Shown here in pieces: positions 43,963 through 55,953 of a stretch of DNA of 64,000 nucleotides. The stretch is from the NCBI GenBank assembly GCA_029204225.1, contig CM055097.1, forward strand, positions 70,174,252 to 70,238,251. The letters run 5' to 3'. The first letter of the stretch is position 1; the number at the start of each line of letters is the position of its first letter. This DNA comes from Diphasiastrum complanatum. Taxonomy: Eukaryota; Streptophyta; Lycopodiopsida; Lycopodiales; Lycopodiaceae. Under the pieces are notes generated by a model that made no database searches, was not told the DNA's origin, and saw only the letters and a program-made list of their open reading frames with translations. The position numbers were made by a program, and so were the translations under genes.

Positions 43963-45315
43963 AGATGAAGAAGCATTCCAAGGAGGCCAAAGAAGAGGAT
44001 GATGCATCGACCTCAAAGGGCAAGCTCAAAGAAACATTATCAAGAGGAGGAGGATGAAGAAGAATCATCCTTGATGGTTTCTAACACACCACCATCATCC
44101 AAGTGGATTGATAGTGGGGCTAGCTCCCACATGACATATCAAAAGGACTATTTCTCCACTTTAGTTTCTTACAGTGATGTACATAGATCTATCTAACAGT
44201 GAGTAATCAAGAATTTAAGATAAGTGGTATTGGAACCATTCCATTGTATGTTGGATCATCCAAGAGGATGAATTTTGATAATGGCCTTTTTGTTCCTAAG
44301 TTTACCAAGAATTTGCTTAGTGTTGGCCAATTACTGGATAATGGCCTGGATGTACAATTTAAGCCTGGAGTTTGTTCCATCCTTAGAAATGATGAATGTA
44401 TAGCAAAAGGCTTTAAGCAAGCTAGATTGTTTAAGCTTGATGCTAATGTTGCTATGGAGAGTATGAATTTGGCAAAGGTGGAGATATCAAAGGTGGAGCT
44501 ATGGCACAAAAGGTTGGGCCACCCCGACTTCAAAGCTATGGAAGAATGTGTGCAAAGGAGCTTGCACTCAGCCTCCCAAAGCATTTGTCAAAGTGTGGAA
44601 GGATGTGTGAAGCACGTTGCCTCTCAAAGGATCATAAACTACCTTTCTCAAGATCCACAACAAGATCTCCTCTTGAAATCATCCATTCGGATGTTCATAG
44701 TTTTTCACAAGATTCTAATGGTGGTGCCAACTACTATGTAATCTTCATTGATGACTATTCTAGATATTGTTGGATTTACCTCTTGTGTAGTAAGTTTTTG
44801 GTGTATGATTCATTTTTAATGTTAAAAACTCTCATAGAAAATCAACTTAGTACCAAGATCAAGGTATGAAGAAGTGATAATGGAGGTGAATATATCTCCA
44901 ATAAGTTGATTGAGTTTTGTAATTCTAATGGCACAAAGAGGGAGTTATCATGTCCAGACACCCCTCAACAAAATGGAGTAAGTGAGAGGAAAAACAGATC
45001 TCTTTGTGAGTGTGCTAAGGCCTTAAGGCTAGATGCTTCTCTAACCAAACCATTTTGGGGTGAGGCTATAACATGTGCAAATTTCTTGTGCAATAGATTG
45101 CCTAACCAAGCCATTGGTGGAATCACACCATATGAAGCTCTATTTGGAGAGAAGCCCAATCTCAAGGATCTGAAGATTTTTGGATCCACTTGCTATGTAC
45201 AAATACAAGGAAGAAGGATGATTCAACCTCCATCAAAGGCATCTTTGTGGATATGGTGAGAATAGCAAAGGTTATAGAGTCTTCAATCCCATACTAGCAA
45301 AGTGATAGTGAATAG
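43963..45315 (+). pseudogene. Copia-K gag-protease-integrase pseudogene
   Basis: After the leader and the ATG most of Gag is deleted. The sequence goes to a Lys/Glu-rich Gag tail, then WIDSGASSHMTYQKDYFS (protease, about 44103), the pre-integrase region (KNLLSVGQLLDNGLDVQF; VELWHKRLGHPDF at about 44492), and integrase HSDVHSFSQDSNGG, FIDDYSRYCW, RSDNGGEYIS after a TGA at 44867-44869, and TPQQNGVSERKN. It ends in the integrase C-terminus, where Copia-E is inserted at 45316. Frameshifts near 44196 and 44510. Confidence 0.85.
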
Positions 45316-46167
45316 TGTTAATTTTCAGAGAAAAAAGACAAATAATGATTGTACTATCAATCATTAAGAGTTATTGATTGCTTAATCCAAAGATCTATCA
45401 AGTTCTAGATGTTAGATCTTGATCTAGATGCTTTACACTATGATTTAAGCAAGAGCAATGGATCAAATGATCAAACACAAGGATGGGCGGCCTCACACGT
45501 GTGGAGGACAGTACCTGTACGGCCTATTTACAGAGAGTAAAGTACATTAACTTACAAATGCATTTCATTCATCAAAACTCAAGACAAATGTGGAAATCTC
45601 AACAAAACTAGAATTTGCCAATGTCACATCAACTTGTTATTGATTTGGTTGATCTCTTTATAGATCAAGTACATCCACAAGCTGTGTACTGTCCAGTAGG
45701 CCTTCACACGTGTGAAGAGTGCCTAGTCATCCAGGTCCACCAATGGGAGTCATATGTGCTCATTTCCCAAAGTTGACTATTCTCTTTGGCTAGAAAACAA
45801 AAAGCTAGTCTTCCACATTTATAGGAATATTCCCTATAAAATAGGATCTAATGGAATCTTCCTATCTTATCTTCTAGAATCTTATCCACACATGTGAATG
45901 GTATCTTGACATGTGTGAGTAATAACTCATTCACATGGAAGTCCAATCTATTTACAAAAAGTTTGACCAATTTGACCATTTTCAAGATTCTACTCAAAGG
46001 TCAATTTCACACTAGTGTAGATCAAGCTAAAACCAATCTAACTTAATAAAAATGACTTACATACATTCTTTCACATGTGGGAACAGACTCCACATGTGTG
46101 AGATCCTATCAAGCTCAAATAGCTTGAGATCTACAAGATACAACAAGTTGGAAGTGATATTTTAGCA
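45316..46167 (-). repeat. Copia-E 3' LTR
   Basis: 852 bp, on the plus strand TGTTAATTTTC...TTTTAGCA. It contains the palindrome TTCACACGTGTGAA (45703-45716) and related CACACGTGTG or CACATGTG sites near 45494, 45894, 46070 and 46095. The purine tract GTGAGGAGGAA (46168-46178) precedes it on the minus strand. Confidence 0.85.
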
Positions 46168-46180
46168 TTCCTCCTCACTT

Positions 46181-49100
46181 CTAACTTGGCAACTCTAATG
46201 TACACATATCTACAACTCCAAGAGCATTTCTTAACTTGAAAAATGAATATTTAGCCAAAGGTTTGGTTAAGATATCATCTATGCACTTGGATGAAGGCAC
46301 ATGATGAAGTTGGACCTCCTTGGATTGCACCTTCTCCCTCACAAAGTGATGAGCTATCTCAATATGCTTTGTTCTAGCATGGAAGATCGGATTGGTAGCG
46401 ATTTGTTGAGAAGCTTGATTGTCACAATAGATGCAAAGGACCTCCTTGGCCTTTAGCACTTGAAGCTCCACCAAAAGTCTTCTTAGCCATAGGAGTTCTT
46501 TGGCTGTTGAAGTCATTGCCTTGCACTCAGCTTCACAAGAGGAAAGAGAAATTGTATCTTGCTTTTTGGAAAGCCAAGATATCACTCCTCCACAAAGAAA
46601 AGTGACAAATGCACTTCTGGATCTTCTATCCATCTTATCTCCTACAAAATCTAAATCTAAAAATGCTCTCAAGTACAAGCTAGATCCTTGATAGAGAATG
46701 CCAAAAAATCTAGTAGAAGAGACATATCTAAGCACTCTCTTGGCACTTTTCCAATGTTGCATCAAGGGACCTTGCATATATTGACTTAACTTGCTAGCAC
46801 TATAACTCAAATCTAGTCTAGTGATTGTCAAATAGATTAAGGAGCCTATTAACTTCCTAAAGAGTGTGATATCCTCAAAGGATGCTTCATCACACTCATT
46901 AGTAACTTTACAAGTTTGCTCCATAGGGGTGTCAATCCCTTTACAATCTTTCATGCCAAACCTCTCAAGAATGGAAGTAGCATACTTTGATTGACTTATA
47001 AAAGTAAGATCACTACCTCTAGTAGCTTCTATTCCAAGTATGAACTTAAGAAGTCCTAGATCTACCATCTTGAATTCACTAGACAAGGAAACTTTAACAT
47101 TTCTTATGCCTTCACCATCATTTCTTGTCAATATGATATCATCAACATAAAGTACTAAAATGATGATCTTTCCATCATTACATTTGATGTACAAAGAAGG
47201 GTCATAAGAGCTAATCACAAAGCCAAGAGAGTAGAGAAAATCATGCAACCTAGAGTACCAAGCTCTAGGTGCTTGCTTCAAGCCAAATAGGCTCTTCCTT
47301 AAGTGGCAAACCTTGTCCTCCTCACCATCCTTGATGAAGCCCTCGGGTTGCAACATGTATATTTCCTCCTCCAACTAGCCATTCAAAAAAGCATTTGTCA
47401 CATCCATTTGATAGAGATTCCACTTGAATAAAGTAGCAATACAAATGATCAATCTAATGGTTACAAGTTTTGCTACAAGAGCAAATGTTTCTTCATAATC
47501 TATGTCTTTAGTTTGAAGAGATCCCTTAGCAACCAATCTAGCTTTGTACTTACTTATAGATCCATCTTGATTGTACTTTAATCTATAGATCCACTTACAT
47601 GCAAGTGGCTTCTTCCCATATGGAAGGTGTACAAGATTCCAAGTTTGATTATCTATCAAAGCATCAAACTCTACTTGCATTGCATCTCTCCAAACTTGTG
47701 ATCTACTTGCATCTTCACAACATGATGGCTCTTCAAGCATTGTGTTTAGAAAAGAGTAAGAGGTAGAAGGAGATGTGTCTTCCCTTTGCTTTCCTTTCTC
47801 AAAGTATGTGAGCCTTGAAGGCTCGGCCTTGCTCCTTGTGGATCTTCTCGGCTCCTTTCGCACATGATTTTGATCTTCCAAAAGATCACTTTCAAGAGGC
47901 TCCTCCTCGGGTGTTGCAAGATCTTCATCACCTAAGAGATTAGATGAATTTGGAGACAGCTTGTAACTTTGAGATTCATCAAACAAGACATCCTTGCTAA
48001 CTTTTACTTTCTTTGAAATAGGATCAAATATCCTATATCCTTTGCTATTTTCACTATAGCCTACAAATATTCCTTTGAAAGAAGTTGCATCTTCTTTCCT
48101 TCTTGTTTCCAAAGGAATGTGGACATAACATATACATCCAAAGACTTTAAAATCTTTTACATTGGACTTATTGCCAAACAAAGCTTGAAATGGTGAGATC
48201 CCACCAATAGCACTACTAGGAAGCCTATTACATAAATAATTAGCACAAGTTATGGCCTCCCCAAAAAAAGTGATGGGTAGAGATGCATCAAGTCTTAAAG
48301 ACTTTGCACATTCACAAAGACTCCTATTTTTCCTCTCGGTCACCCCATTTTGTTGGGGGGTGTAAAGACAAGTGAGTTATCTCTTAATGCCATTGATCTC
48401 ACAAAAGTCTCTCATCTTGTTGGAGATATACTCTCCTCCATTATCACATCTTAGAACTTTAATGCAAGCTACTAGAGACTTAAACTTTACAAAAGCTTCA
48501 TATACAAGGCTTTTCTTAGGCAATAATTCAATCCAAGTGTATCTAGTACAATCATCAATAAAAGTCACATACATCAAAGCTCCTCCATTACTTTCATGAG
48601 AGAAAGTATGTACATCCGAATGGATAAGATCTAAAGGTGAGGTAGATCTTGTTAAAGATCTCTTGTAGAAAGTCTTGTGTGACTTTGCAAGGCCACATGC
48701 CTCACACACTTTGCCACACTTCTTGAAAGCTTTTGGTAGTCCGAGAGCTAGCTCCTTTGATGCCATGGATTCCATTGATTGAAGATTAGGATGGCCCAAT
48801 CTTTTGTGCCAAAGCTCCACTTGAGTCAACTTCTCCCTAACCATATTCACACTTTCAATAGCCACATTAGCATCCAACTTAAAAAGCCTTCCTTGCTTAA
48901 TGCCACTAGCTATGCACTTATTATTTTCAAGATGGAACACACTCCATTCTTGAAATGTACATCTAGTCCATTGTCCATTAATTGACCAACACTAAGCAAG
49001 TTTTCTGTAATGGATGGAACATACAAAACATGATCAAGATCTATCCTTTTAGATGATCCTAAGCATAATGGAATAGATCCTATGCCATCTATCTTGCATT

Positions 49101-50128
49101 CTTGATCACTAGCTATGTAGATTGATTTCTTAGAATCATTGCAAGAAAGTAGATAAGAGAAATAATGCTTGTTGAATGACATGTGGGAACTAGCCCCACT
49201 ATCAATCCACCATGTTTCTTGGCTTGATGTTGGTGTAGGTGCTACCATCAAGGATGTGTTGAAGCCATCCTCTTCCTCCTCCCCTTGTGCAAGGTTGCCT
49301 TAATCTTCATTCCTTGGTGCATTCTTCTTCTTATAGCATTCAGAAGAAAAGTGTCCTTTCTTCCCACAAAAGAAACACTTCAACTTTGCTTTGTTCTTTT
49401 GCTTCCCTTTGGAGGTAGATGATCCATCCTTTGCCTCGACCTCCTTGCCTTGGATTTTCTTGAAAGGATGAGACTTCTTCTTGCCTTTAGATGTGAAGTT
49501 TGCTTTCTCATCACCATTATGTAGTGATAAGGACCCCATTCTTGTTTTGAGGTGTAGAATCCTACTCTCCTCAGCCACAAGAACATTATGCAATTTTTTA
49601 ATTAATGGAAGTTGGTCTTGAATAGCAAAATATTGAACTAGATTAGGGAACTCATCTCCTAATCCATTCAAGATTACTTGTACTAGCTCATTATCTTGGA
49701 TCTTATCTCCTATAGATCCCAATTCTTTGTTCAAGGATTTTATCCTTAGGACATACTCTTGTCCATTTTCTCCACTTCCCCTCATGCTTTGCAAGATCAA
49801 GTTTCTTAGCATAAGCACTCTTGAAGTGTTATTGGATTCATAAATGCTCTTTAGTGAAGTCCAAGCCTCTTTTTTGATGTGGTACAAGAAGCCACCTCCT
49901 TCAAGAGGTCATTGCTTACATTTAACTTCAAGCAATGTAGGGCTAATCTAACCCTCTTCTTGTATTTTAGTTGTTCTTGTGGAGCTTGAGGCTTTTCCTC
50001 AACTCCTAAGACAATATCAAAGAGATCATGAACCATAGTAGTGATTCCATTCTTACTTTCCAAATGGAATAGTTTGTGGAAGTTAGTTTCTCACTAGATT
50101 CTAACATATATCCACCCATGGATGTCAT
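46181..50128 (-). pseudogene. Copia-E gag-pol pseudogene
   Basis: Gag starts at 50128 (MTSMGGYMLESSEKLTSTNY). One-base frameshifts near 50065 and 49880 split its first half. The knuckle CFFCGKKGHFSSEC is near 49360. A TAA at 49300-49302 precedes the protease WWIDSGASSHMSFNKH. A small frameshift occurs near 48920. Integrase motifs are HSDVHTFSHESNGG, RCDNGGEYIS and, after a TAA, TPQQNGVTERKN. A TAG at 47375-47377 separates NAFLNG from LEEEIYML. Reverse transcriptase has YVDDIILT and RNase H ends DDILTKPLAKYSF. Two stops align with Gln codons in Copia-L, so they fit C-to-T changes. The coding order is complete but no full protein can be made. Confidence 0.9.
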
Positions 50129-50709
50129 TTTGAATGAAAGCCTATGAGACACTCAAAGTTCTCTTGATAAGGTGTGATCTAAGATAGATTTCTAGCTTTC
50201 AAGAAGCTTCTAATCTCGGCCCAATCAGTCCTAGTTCAATTTGGATGATGGTATAATAGATCAACTACAAATATTCTAGCAATTCACTCCACAAAGAAAT
50301 TGATTTTAGCTCAAATTGGTTTGATATTCCACACACACTTAAGATATGAACAAATCAGCCTTAAAGATCTGATATAATGCTTCAAAATGAATTACTTCAA
50401 TGACTCGAATCACTATCTGATAATCAGCATTCAATAGATTGAACCTAGATCTAGACAATGCACTAAAAACCTTGAATTTTGGACTAGTATGCACTTTTTT
50501 GGATAAAAAACACTTATGCAAGTTAATTTGAAGGTTGTTGTATGGTTTCACACGCGTGGCCAGTACTTCAGCAACCCACAAATCGATCTTGACCAAAAAC
50601 AATGATGTTACTTCTCTCTTTGAACTCGCCCTCTCAATTAGAACTCAAAAATAACAAATTGTCAATGATTTCTCAAGTACTATTAATCATTTAGATCACT
50701 CTTAGACTT

Positions 50710-50722
50710 GGCTCTGATACCA
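50710..50722 (-). other. Copia-E primer-binding site
   Basis: The minus strand reads TGGTATCAGAGCC beside the LTR end GAAAATTGACA. Confidence 0.9.
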
Positions 50723-50829
50723 TGTCAATTTTCAAAGAAAAAAGACAAATATTGATTGTACTATTAATCATTAAGAGTTATTGATTGCTTAATCCAAAGA
50801 TCTATCAAAATCTAGATGTTAGATCTTGA
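50723..50829 (-). repeat. Copia-E 5' LTR stub
   Basis: It matches 45316-45422 and stops in GTTAGATCTTGA, where family N coding sequence begins. The missing 745 bp point to a deletion at this junction. Confidence 0.85.
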
Positions 50830-53554
50830 CAATGGTTATCTGATAGAAGCTATCACGGAACCCGTCATTTAGGCGGCTGTGCATCTATTGAATAACTTTC
50901 TGGTTATTTCAACATTTCGCAAGGACAGAATCTAGTCTACCCTGCTGAGTCAAATAGTGGAATTTTTTCTGGAATTCCCTAACCCCTCCGTTGTGCCATA
51001 CGACTGGCATAGCTTCCTTATTCGAGAACTAACCAACTCCATCAAACCTAACAACCGTGAATGAATCGCAGCAGGCCCCCTGTTGTGTAACTTTGACTGC
51101 ACATTTCTCGAGGTGAAAGTGTGCGGTTTCCAACACTCATCCCTTTTGTCTACCCTTGTGCCACACACTAACCTTTATCCGCCATCTCAAGCATCCACCT
51201 CCTCCCAACCTGCAGTTATTAACACAATGGCCAGCAAACGAATGCGTGGCGCTGCCTCTACATCCACATCTCCACTTGCTATCTGAAGACACACCTCCAC
51301 TACCGCACTAACCACCCCATCAACAACCGCCACTTCTTCTTCCGTGCAACCCCCCACTCCAATTTCTGTTATCGCTACCTTTCTTCCGGTTCCATCCACA
51401 TATGTTTCTGTCTCCATCCCCATTTCTTCTGTTGATATCACTCCTACTTCTCTTCCAGTGTCCACTACTCCATCCATCACCATCGCATCTTCCATCACTC
51501 TTGCTGCCGCCGTTGCTTCCATTCCATTCAATCCTTCTGATTCACAATTGTCCCCCGACACTCTGGCATGGATGCAAGTTATCAATTTCTCACCCCCACA
51601 CCAGACACTTTCTGCTCCATCCTCACCTTCTTCCATACTCCACACCACCCTCCAGTTTCCCTCGGTTCCTCCCATCCTCTCGTTTGGACAAACCGTCCTC
51701 ACCCCTGTTTCCACAGTTATTTCTCAAACCCCACCTACTTCACCAACAAAGGTTGCCGAGGGCAACCAACCGTTGCCTGATGATGCATTTGTCCAAACAA
51801 TATTTGTACCATCGCCAGATCGGACTAATTCTACTGCCCCAGATGGCATCAGGTCCAATGAGAACCTGATCGAAGATAATGACGACGAGATTCCACAAGT
51901 CGTCGGGGCCGATACAACACAAGCCCCTGCCAGTGCTAGTGTACCGGCTGCTCCTACAGATCTAACAATGGCGTACCAAACTCTAGGGAAATACCTCCTG
52001 GATGCGGTAGCGGCCAAAGCTATTCTGGAAAGCAGGGTACTACACGTGGCGACAAGTAATACACAGTTGCGAGCAGACCTCACCAAGCTGCAGCAAGATT
52101 GATTTTGGTTCAGCAACACGAACAAGCAGGGCACCAGGAGATTGCCAAGCTACAACAGAAGGAGGAGGCCTCAAAAAATATATCCAAAGCCTCTCCAACT
52201 CGCTGATTGAGGCCTCCATGAAGGTGCGAGAGCTTCAAGCTGAAGCATCCCAATGGCTTGCCCCCATCCAGGCGCAACTTACCCTTTTGGAAGCAGAGAA
52301 TACGCGCCTGGGGACAAAGGTCAAAGCCCTACAAGACGAAAAGCTCGTCTGGTTAGCTCAATTTGCACCGGACTCAAGGCCGCTTTCTCAATCAGAGATG
52401 AATCTTCTACAACGTCAGGTGCAGGTTTATAGCCAAACCTTAAACAGCTACCAGGCAGAGTTCAACAAGTATCAGGCAAGCGCAACACATGAGCTCGCCC
52501 AGGCTAGGCAAGCCCTCAAGGCGTGCCAAAAACTCATGGACACAAAGGCCCAGCCCACCCTCGTGGTAATTCCACCGCCACCTAATTTTGACGCTGCACA
52601 AGCTAGTACCAACCAAGATCAGAGCCAGCAGGCAGCAGGGGGATCTCAACCAGATAAAGGGTCCAAAGGCCAAGACTAAGGACAGACGGATGCAACTGTT
52701 GAGATGCGAGACCAGGGCCAAGGCACAACCACCAGCCAAAGCCAAGCAACATCATCCAGAGGTTTGCATACGATATCTGTCAGCCTGGCCTTCCAAAGAC
52801 CGAAGTCCGTGGAGGAGAAAATCAATGAATTTTTATCAAACTATCTCCACGAGTCATCAAGAGGCGGCTGACAAATATTGTTCTCAGCTCAGATCATAAA
52901 GGGAAATGAACTGCAAGCATTGCGCGCCCTCCAACCACAACCAGAGTGGCATAAGCAGTTATTTGAAAGAGACCCTGCGGCCATCAGGGCCTACGTGACA
53001 AGTCCACAACAATTACGGGTGAACGCGCACTCCCTGCCATGTCCACAAAGATCCAAATGGGCGGAATACGGCACCCCTCTGGACAAGATCACACTTCAGA
53101 ATTTCAATTGATTGGTCGTACAATCAGAATATGGGTGGGCTACGGATGTAGATGCCAGAAGGGCTCTCACCGCATTCGCCAACCAATACATCAATTGCCC
53201 TGATCCCACAGTCCGCGCGACAGCCACTTACGCCTGGGATTTAGAACATCTGATGGGGATCGAAACTAAATGGGACAACTTTCTCCCATCCATATTCTTT
53301 GATGTTAATAAGGCGCTACCTTCAGAAAAGTCGAAGATCAGCTGCCAAGAGCTCGTGTATATTATCGAGCTGCGCTTTCGGGTGATCCATGGACACGCCA
53401 ATTCCAAACATGGGTCGACCAAGATTGGCTGTGGGGGGTCCACAAGTCTCTTCACACGCCAAAGGACTTAAAATAATTGGACCACCTCAACTTTATGGAG
53501 GATGTCACCACCTACCTCATCCAGCAAAGGCGCGCGAAGAAAACGCTCTACTAA
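50830..53554 (+). pseudogene. Family N protein pseudogene: coiled-coil protein with conserved C-terminus, function unknown
   Basis: Joined in reading order this is a protein of about 900 codons, truncated at its start by Copia-E. Part 1 (about 50830-52100, one frame with stops at 50870, 50933, 51062 and 51284) has EFPNPSVVPYDWHSFLIREL, then a Pro/Ser/Thr-rich, low-complexity domain. Part 2 (about 52105-52680, after two frameshifts) is a heptad-rich coiled coil (LEAENTRLGTKVKALQDEK). Part 3 (52680-53375, stops at 52677, about 52869 and 53109) has QPEWHKQLFERDP and YAWDLEHLMGIETKWDNF. A frameshift near 53375 leads to VDQDWLWGVHKSLHTPKDLK and a QRRAKKTLY end at TAA (53552-53554). The C-terminus matches copy 2 (10516-10690) in the same frame. 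I find no protease, reverse transcriptase, integrase or transposase motif. It could be the gag-like protein of a non-autonomous element. Confidence 0.55.
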
Positions 53555-53601
53555 ACTGGCAGAGTGCCGAGGGACCGGCACTACTTCAGGCCTTGGGTCT
53601 T

Positions 53602-54380
53602 ATTGGGGGTATTCCCAAAAAAGTGTAAATAAATAAAATCATCCAATAAAATGTGTTGCGAGGGCATGGCATCCTGCATGTATAAGCCCATGGCCCAATG
53701 AGCAAGCAAATAAAGTTGTAAATAAAATAAATATGACTCGGGCCTTGGAACTAGAATAAAACTAGAGGCCCAATATCATTTTTAAACTTAGAGATTACTT
53801 TTTAGAGTTGGGTCCAAATTGGGACTCACATGAATCTTGTGATTTTAATGTACTTTTTGTGGACCCTTGGATCAAGTTGGGCCAAAGATGAATGGATAGG
53901 ATCATTGTGAATATTAGCCAATAGGATTGAGGGGCAAGGGCCTTTCCCATTTTATAAAAAGACACCATTTGACACTATTTTCATGCTTAATGAGAAGGAG
54001 GAAACTCTACCAATTTTGGAAGAGAAGCATCCTCATTTGCAATTCAATGCTTGTTATTGCTCTTGTTGTTTTCAATTGCTTTCAAGTTCATGCTTTTTGG
54101 TTTCAATAGTTTATGTTTCTCCTTTAGCAAGTAAAATGTGCATTTGAGCTAACCTCCACCCGCACTCTCTATCTCTCTCTCTTTCTCTCTTCTCTTCTCA
54201 ATCTCTTTTTTTCTATCCCTTCCCTTCACCCAAATCATGATGAATGTTAGTGTAGAGGAGTAGAGTTAAAGGAGAATAGTGTTAGTGGTGAGTAGCGTTA
54301 AGGGAGGAAGTAGGAAACTAACTAAAAGTAGCATCTATGCATAGTTAGGTACCTATACAGTGATCTAACCCTTGTTGACA
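53602..54380 (+). repeat. LTR-like 3' region of family N, with repeat R copy 2
   Basis: It begins at TATTGGGGGTATTC (TGTTGGGGGTATTC in copy 2), shortly after the N stop codon. It has a TATA-like CATTTTATAAAAAG (about 53949-53960) in both copies, a CT-rich tract, and then repeat R (54190-54366) shared with 870-1060. A TG...CA span ending TTGACA at 54380 is possible. The size and TATA position suit an LTR, but no 5' partner is present, so the call is tentative. Confidence 0.45.
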
Positions 54381-55050
54381 GGCGGGAGGGCTATACTACG
54401 TGAGATCTTCGACCTTACATGGGCTTGCGACCGCTGGGCCGCTTCCATGTCTTGGGAAATGGAACTCCCCACTCCCCCCCCCCCTCTGAAAGAAAGTGTG
54501 GATGGTGAAGTTGGTGGCATTGGCATGGTAATCAACAGAGGTGGGGTGGTGACTTTGTCTGGTGCCACGACATGGGTTGTGCTCATGTCTGCTGTTGCCG
54601 ATGATGTAGCTACTCCATCACCCTCGTCGATGGTGTGTAAGGGTGAGGAGTGTGTTGGAGAGGCTGCGTGTGAGGTTGAGTTTCCATCATCTTGTTACGA
54701 GCTCGTAACCAGTGCCGAACCCTAGAGAACACAGATAGGTCGGATACCACAGTCATGGTCATGTCCAACGTACATGACCAACAGGGCAAGATAGTGTGAG
54801 TAGTGTGCCCCAACACGGTCCATAGTCATGGCGGGCCTAACACAGCCTAGGGACCCTGTCAGCAGGATAGGGCCCCCAATTGGGTCCCGAAGTGCAGTCG
54901 GCCACGTCAGTGCCATGTGGCCAACACTTGGCAGTAGCATGCTACCAGTCCTCACACTGGATGAGGAGGGGCTTAATCTATATTAGGGAGTAGGCAAGGT
55001 TGGGTGGATCAGTTAGTATTTGCCCTACTGTGGTGTTAGGATTTATTACA
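54373..55050 (+). repeat. Gypsy-M 5' LTR (left edge uncertain)
   Basis: It ends ATTTATTACA at 55050, one base before the primer-binding site. GC-rich U3-like sequence with a 10-base C run near 54478 lies upstream. The left limit may be TGTTGACAGG at 54373 or further right. The 3' LTR is outside the window. Confidence 0.5.
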
Positions 55051-55051
55051 C

Positions 55052-55064
55052 TGGTATCAGAGCC
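55052..55064 (+). other. Gypsy-M primer-binding site
   Basis: TGGTATCAGAGCC, complementary to the initiator-Met tRNA 3' end, one base after the LTR end. A leader of about 890 bp with no gene follows. Confidence 0.85.
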
Positions 55065-55953
55065 ATCTCCATTCTAGGGAACTCAGTTTTCAGCAGTGGA
55101 GAAAGTAGCTAGATTGCTCAGAACTTTTTCAAGTTCTCAAAAAGAAATAGAGGAGGAGACTCGCTGTAGGAACAGTCTCCTACTGAGGAAATCTTGGGGG
55201 ATTTACTTGCTGGTCAAAGAGAAATTAGTTAAAATTTCTAGATCAGGTCCAACGCTGTAAATTTAGTCTTCATCTCTGATTTTTGCCATCAGATTCAGGG
55301 AATCAGAGCGGATTTTTGAGGAGAAAGGGTGGTGCTGATCCATCGCTGAGGGATCAGAAATCTACCTCTGAAATTTCAGAGAAATCTAAGAAAATTTGAA
55401 GGGTTTTCATACACTTTTTCTTAGTAGGGCCAACGCTGACAAGGAGATGAAAAATTAGTTTTTCATCACTGTTTTTGAGGATTTTTCAGTAGTTTGAACA
55501 TCAAACTAGATTGCTACAGACCAGCGACCTACTACTTGAAGTCAAATCAGAGTTTCAACAAGTTTTGGGCCTTGAATTTGAGAAAATTGGGCCAGACAGG
55601 TGGCTGTCCAGCCAGCGAGAGTAGAGAGACACCAAAATCAAAAATTGAAATACTTCTTGGGTCTCAAATCAGAAGCAAACGAGTCAGTTGGACTGTAATC
55701 AGACCAGTGAGCTACTATCCTCAAAGAACCGAAAAATTTGGCACCATTTTGAAGCTTCAAACTGGCATTTTCCGGGACAACAGGTCTGAAATCTAGGGGA
55801 AAAGAGCTGAAAGGGTTCCTCTTCATTCTTTCTTTGGAAGTACAGTCCTCAGAAACAGCTAAGTCATCTTTCCTTTCCCTTGTACAGTTGTAAATTAGTC
55901 TTTTAGACTTTTTTTTCTTCAGAAGTTAAGGTAGCTCTCTTTCAGTTCCGAAG

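Larger units (their letters stand above)
45316..50829 (-). mobile_element. Copia-E, nearly full-length degenerate Ty1/copia element inserted in Copia-K
   Basis: The minus strand has a 5' LTR stub (50723-50829), primer-binding site (50710-50722), leader, Gag-Pol (50128-46181), purine tract and 3' LTR (45316-46167). It interrupts the integrase frame of Copia-K on the left. On the right the LTR breaks off after 107 bp against family N, so the original right flank and target duplication are lost. Copia-L is the same lineage. Confidence 0.9.

Noticed and set aside
51187-51714. 175-codon minus-strand frame over family N
   Set aside because: It is opposite the Pro/Ser/Thr-rich part of N. Low-complexity GC-rich DNA gives long antisense frames. 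The shared C-terminal frame supports the plus strand.
53389-53628. Plus frame reading RPRLAVGGPQVSSHAKGL as a separate gene
   Set aside because: Same shadow frame as in copy 2; not the conserved one.
54372-54725. 117-codon plus frame near the Gypsy-M LTR
   Set aside because: It lies across the presumed gypsy LTR, has no recognisable domain and no match to gag; likely chance.
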